Source: Desulfuromusa sp.
GTDB taxonomy: Bacteria > Desulfobacterota > Desulfuromonadia > Desulfuromonadales > Geopsychrobacteraceae
Length of the DNA: 8,893 nucleotides
NCBI GenBank assembly: GCA_029934095.1
Contig: JAOZMV010000049.1
Span: forward strand, 1-8,893
Reading direction: 5' to 3'
The first letter of the stretch is position 1. Each line of letters begins with the position of its first letter. Below, one piece after another: positions 6,666-8,893 of the stretch. A model generated the notes under the pieces. The model made no database searches, was not told the DNA's origin, and worked only from the letters and a program-made list of their open reading frames with translations. The translations under genes were made by a program, and so were the position numbers.

Positions 6666-7993
6666 TTGTTGAAGATGAGGAAATGCTGCGTGAGAGCTTG
6701 GTCGATTTTTTTCAGCAGGAAAATTATATCGCTCTAAGTTCTGCTACTCTCTCAGGAGCGAGAAAGGAGGTGCAGCGACACGATTTTGATCTGGTGATTC
6801 TGGATATGAAATTGCCAGATGGATCGGGGCTTGATCTCCTTGCTGAAATTTCTGATCCTCAATCTCCTCTGGTTATCGTTGCGACAGCATTTCCAGAGGT
6901 TCAAACTGCAGTGAAAGCACTAAAACTCGGGGCTTTTGATTATATCAACAAGCCATTTGACCTTGATGAGCTGCAACTGATTGTAGAAAGAGCAATGGAT
7001 ACACGGCAGTTGCGGGGAGAGGTGAACTCTTTCAGACAGCGTGAAAAACAACGGAGCAAACGTTCCTGGACCCGCCTGGAGGGTGAATCCAACATTCTTA
7101 GAAAAATGCGTCAGGAGATATTGCTGGTCGCCAAGGCAGGGACAACAACGACTTTGATACTTGGAGAGAGTGGTGTCGGTAAAGAACTGGTGGTCGAGGC
7201 TATCCATTATCAGAGTGCCAGGCATGAAGGTCCTCTGCTCAAGATTAATTGTGCCGCCTTGCCGGCAACATTGTTGGAAAATGAACTTTTCGGCCATGAA
7301 AAAGGGGCATATACAGGTGCGAACAGTCGTCAGAAGGGGCTCTTTGAGCTTGCCGATCACGGCACCCTGTTTCTGGATGAAATTGCAGAAATGGAACCGG
7401 GACTGCAAGCCAAATTACTCCGTGTTCTCGAAGATATGACCGTGACACGGATTGGTGGACAACAGTTGATTCATGTTGATGTTCGTATTGTTGCCGCAAC
7501 AAATAGAGATCTGCGAGAAAGGATTGAGACCGGATTGTTTCGTGAAGATCTTTTCTACCGTTTAAATGTGTTTCCGATACTGGTTCCTCCGCTACGCGAG
7601 CACCCGGAAGATATCCCCCTGTTGGCCAACCTGTTTCTTAAGGAGTTTTTATTACATAGCCCGGATAAAAGTTGTGAATTCTCCACCATCGCGATGGAAT
7701 GTCTGAGGAAACATCAGTGGCCAGGTAATGTCAGAGAGTTGAAAAATGTCATTGAGCGGGCAACTCTTCTCCATTCGGGGGGAGTAATCAGTCCTGATGA
7801 TCTGGCTTTGATCGGGTGTTGTTCGGGGGCAAAAGCGGCAACAGAAAAAATGGTACCGCTTTCTGAAGTAGAAAAAACCCACATTCTCGCGGTTTATAAA
7901 AAAACCGATTACAATAAAACTCGGACGGCAGATATTCTCGGAATCAATCGACTCACCCTCAGGCGTAAGCTGAAAGAGTATGGTGACAGCTGA
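6647..7993 (+). CDS. NtrC-family sigma54-dependent response regulator
   Basis: The 448-residue protein has three classic parts. The receiver domain (about 1-120) has acidic pocket residues at 10-12, phospho-acceptor Asp53, Thr80 and Lys102. The AAA+ domain (about 143-380) has Walker A GESGVGKE at 173-180, the sigma54-contacting loop GAYTGA at 220-225 (the Tyr form of GAFTGA), Walker B LFLDEI at 241-246 and arginine-finger region FREDLFYRLN at 298-307. A Fis-type helix-turn-helix lies at about 405-445. Every residue needed for sigma54 activation appears present. A strong AGGAGG six bases before the ATG lies within the kinase gene, so the two are co-translated. The adjacent sigma54 promoter and palindrome array make the divergent cytochrome operon the obvious target. 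Its stop is only 11 bases from the stop of the convergent ATPase gene, with no terminator visible between. Confidence 0.96.
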   Translation: MRGRILIVEDEEMLRESLVDFFQQENYIALSSATLSGARKEVQRHDFDLVILDMKLPDGSGLDLLAEISDPQSPLVIVATAFPEVQTAVKALKLGAFDYINKPFDLDELQLIVERAMDTRQLRGEVNSFRQREKQRSKRSWTRLEGESNILRKMRQEILLVAKAGTTTTLILGESGVGKELVVEAIHYQSARHEGPLLKINCAALPATLLENELFGHEKGAYTGANSRQKGLFELADHGTLFLDEIAEMEPGLQAKLLRVLEDMTVTRIGGQQLIHVDVRIVAATNRDLRERIETGLFREDLFYRLNVFPILVPPLREHPEDIPLLANLFLKEFLLHSPDKSCEFSTIAMECLRKHQWPGNVRELKNVIERATLLHSGGVISPDDLALIGCCSGAKAATEKMVPLSEVEKTHILAVYKKTDYNKTRTADILGINRLTLRRKLKEYGDS

Positions 7994-8004
7994 CGGTTGG
8001 CCGA

Positions 8005-8427
8005 TTAATGGAAGTATTTGACCATCTCTAAAACGTTTCTATTTCCTTCCTGGAGATATTTCACCTGATCCATTAACTTGAAAATAATCTGGATTCCACG
8101 TCCCCCTTCATCGTGTTTTTGAGCTTTGAGCTTGGCTAGAGCTTCAATATCAAACCCCTCTCCCTGATCATAAACCTTGATAGTCAGATCTTGATCAGAG
8201 GCAGTAATCAGAACCCTGACATCTTTGTCCGGATCACAGCTGTTGGCGTGACAGATTGCATTTGCCAAGGCCTCTGTCAAGACCAGATTAAGGTGATAGG
8301 CAAGCTCCCGGCGGTTTCCCTGATACCCCTTCAGGGAATATGCCATACTCTCACCAATTCGCCCGATTACTCCGAGGTATTTGGTTTGGTTTGGAACCGT
8401 TATGTCAACCTTAATCCGTTTTGACAT
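8005..8427 (-). CDS. RsbW/SpoIIAB-like anti-sigma-factor-type ATP-binding protein (HATPase_c_2)
   Basis: The protein is 140 residues from the ATG at 8427, normal for the family. GHKL ATPase motifs are the N box TEALANAICHANS (51-63, Glu52 and Asn56), G1 DQGEGFD (87-93) and a glycine-rich lid EGGRGIQII (107-115). The ending NVLEMVKYFH matches the last strand of these proteins. Family members phosphorylate a STAS antagonist on serine and bind either it or a sigma factor or other output. The STAS partner is the gene 31 bases upstream. A longer in-frame start at 8502 would overlap the STAS gene by 44 bases and add residues unlike the family, so it is rejected. The ribosome binding site at the chosen start is weak (AGAAAG), hinting at coupling to the STAS gene. 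The target is not visible here. Confidence 0.9.
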   Translation of the reverse strand: MSKRIKVDITVPNQTKYLGVIGRIGESMAYSLKGYQGNRRELAYHLNLVLTEALANAICHANSCDPDKDVRVLITASDQDLTIKVYDQGEGFDIEALAKLKAQKHDEGGRGIQIIFKLMDQVKYLQEGNRNVLEMVKYFH

Positions 8428-8458
8428 TTGTATCTTTCTGCCAGGAATGGGTTGCTGC

Positions 8459-8794
8459 TTAAAAGCTCTCCAGAGCCTCATCGTGATTGGCGAAAATTTC
8501 AAAAACTCGATGTAAACGTGTCAGTTCAAACATTGAACGAACCTGTGGCTGCAGACAGCATAGTTTAAGGCTCCCCTCGCGGGCACTGGCATTTTTGAAC
8601 CCTGACACTAAAGCGCCAAGGCCGGATGAATCAATAAAGCGAACCGAGCTCAAGTCAATGATCAAATTGCATTTTCCCTCATCAAACAGTTGTAGCATCT
8701 GCTCTTTAAGGTCTCCGCTGTTATGGGCATCCATGCGCTCTTCTTCGATGCTTATATTGACAATATCGTCCTGCTCAACCATCTTTAACTGCAT
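8459..8794 (-). CDS. STAS-domain anti-anti-sigma factor (RsbV/SpoIIAA-like)
   Basis: This 111-residue single STAS domain carries the signature IDSSGLGAL at about 54-62. The first Ser of DSSG (Ser56) aligns with the phosphorylated Ser58 of SpoIIAA, so the switch residue is present. AAGGAG lies seven bases before the ATG at 8794. It is the first gene of a two-gene unit with the RsbW-like ATPase. Unphosphorylated, it would bind the ATPase and free whatever the ATPase holds; phosphorylated, it would let go. The PP2C phosphatase (RsbU/SpoIIE type) needed to reset it is not in the window and must be elsewhere if the pair is a complete switch. Confidence 0.93.
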   Translation of the reverse strand: MQLKMVEQDDIVNISIEEERMDAHNSGDLKEQMLQLFDEGKCNLIIDLSSVRFIDSSGLGALVSGFKNASAREGSLKLCCLQPQVRSMFELTRLHRVFEIFANHDEALESF

Positions 8795-8877
8795 TTGGAT
8801 TCTCCTTCTTTAGGTGTAGTAATGGATCTTCTGAGTTATTTTAATTGTACCTTATTTTTTCAACACTGGAACTAAAT

Positions 8878-8891
8878 CATTTGTTCAAATG
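8878..8891. repeat. Perfect inverted repeat near the right edge, possible operator upstream of the STAS gene
   Basis: CATTTGTTCAAATG has perfect six-base arms around a TT centre, 84-97 bp before the STAS start codon in an AT-rich region. The two-base loop is too small for a good RNA hairpin, so a DNA operator is more likely if it is functional. The window ends two bases later, so its full context is unknown. No regulator is known to me for this sequence. Confidence 0.3.
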
Positions 8892-8893
8892 GT

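Noticed and set aside
7994..8004. A bidirectional terminator between the convergent regulator and ATPase genes
   Set aside because: The gap is 11 bases and no stem followed by a T-run is seen there or just inside either gene end.
8844..8849. TACAAT -10-like hexamer on the minus strand before the STAS gene
   Set aside because: No -35 hexamer lies 16-18 bases upstream: TTGAAA nearby is only eight bases away. It may contribute to a promoter but cannot be called.

Overview
The window looks like a chromosomal segment of an anaerobic, respiring deltaproteobacterium, most like the Desulfuromonadales (Desulfuromonas/Geobacter group). This is an inference from gene content: an NrfD-type membrane quinone module with multiheme c-type cytochromes, a neighbouring sigma54 two-component system, and moderate GC. 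No rRNA, tRNA, insertion sequence, CRISPR array or phage gene is visible.

Positions 1-4417 (minus strand) hold a four-gene respiratory operon. In transcription order it encodes a membrane-anchored tetraheme cytochrome c, a Tat-exported ferredoxin-like subunit with four [4Fe-4S] clusters, an NrfD/HmcC/DsrP-like integral membrane subunit, and a secreted multiheme cytochrome with at least eight haem sites. The last gene runs off the left edge, so its C-terminus is not seen. The first three subunits form the core of a typical quinone:periplasmic-cytochrome oxidoreductase. The large cytochrome is probably its soluble electron partner.

Positions 4418-4694 form a divergent regulatory region. The operon side carries a near-consensus sigma54 -24/-12 promoter (4506-4521). 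Upstream of it is an array of imperfect ACCA-N6-TGGT palindromes on a 23-bp repeat, centred about 97, 120 and 143 bp before the predicted transcript start. This is where an NtrC-type activator would be expected to bind.

Positions 4695-7993 (plus strand) encode a Cache-like/HAMP sensor histidine kinase and an NtrC-family response regulator, overlapping by 19 bp. The simplest reading is a self-contained circuit: the kinase senses a periplasmic ligand or condition, the regulator binds the phased palindromes, and sigma54 RNA polymerase transcribes the cytochrome operon.

Positions 8005-8794 (minus strand, convergent with the regulator) hold a STAS anti-anti-sigma-like protein followed by an RsbW/SpoIIAB-like ATPase. 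This is a partner-switching pair with no phosphatase or sigma factor in view. The right edge (8795-8893) is an AT-rich upstream region with one perfect inverted repeat.
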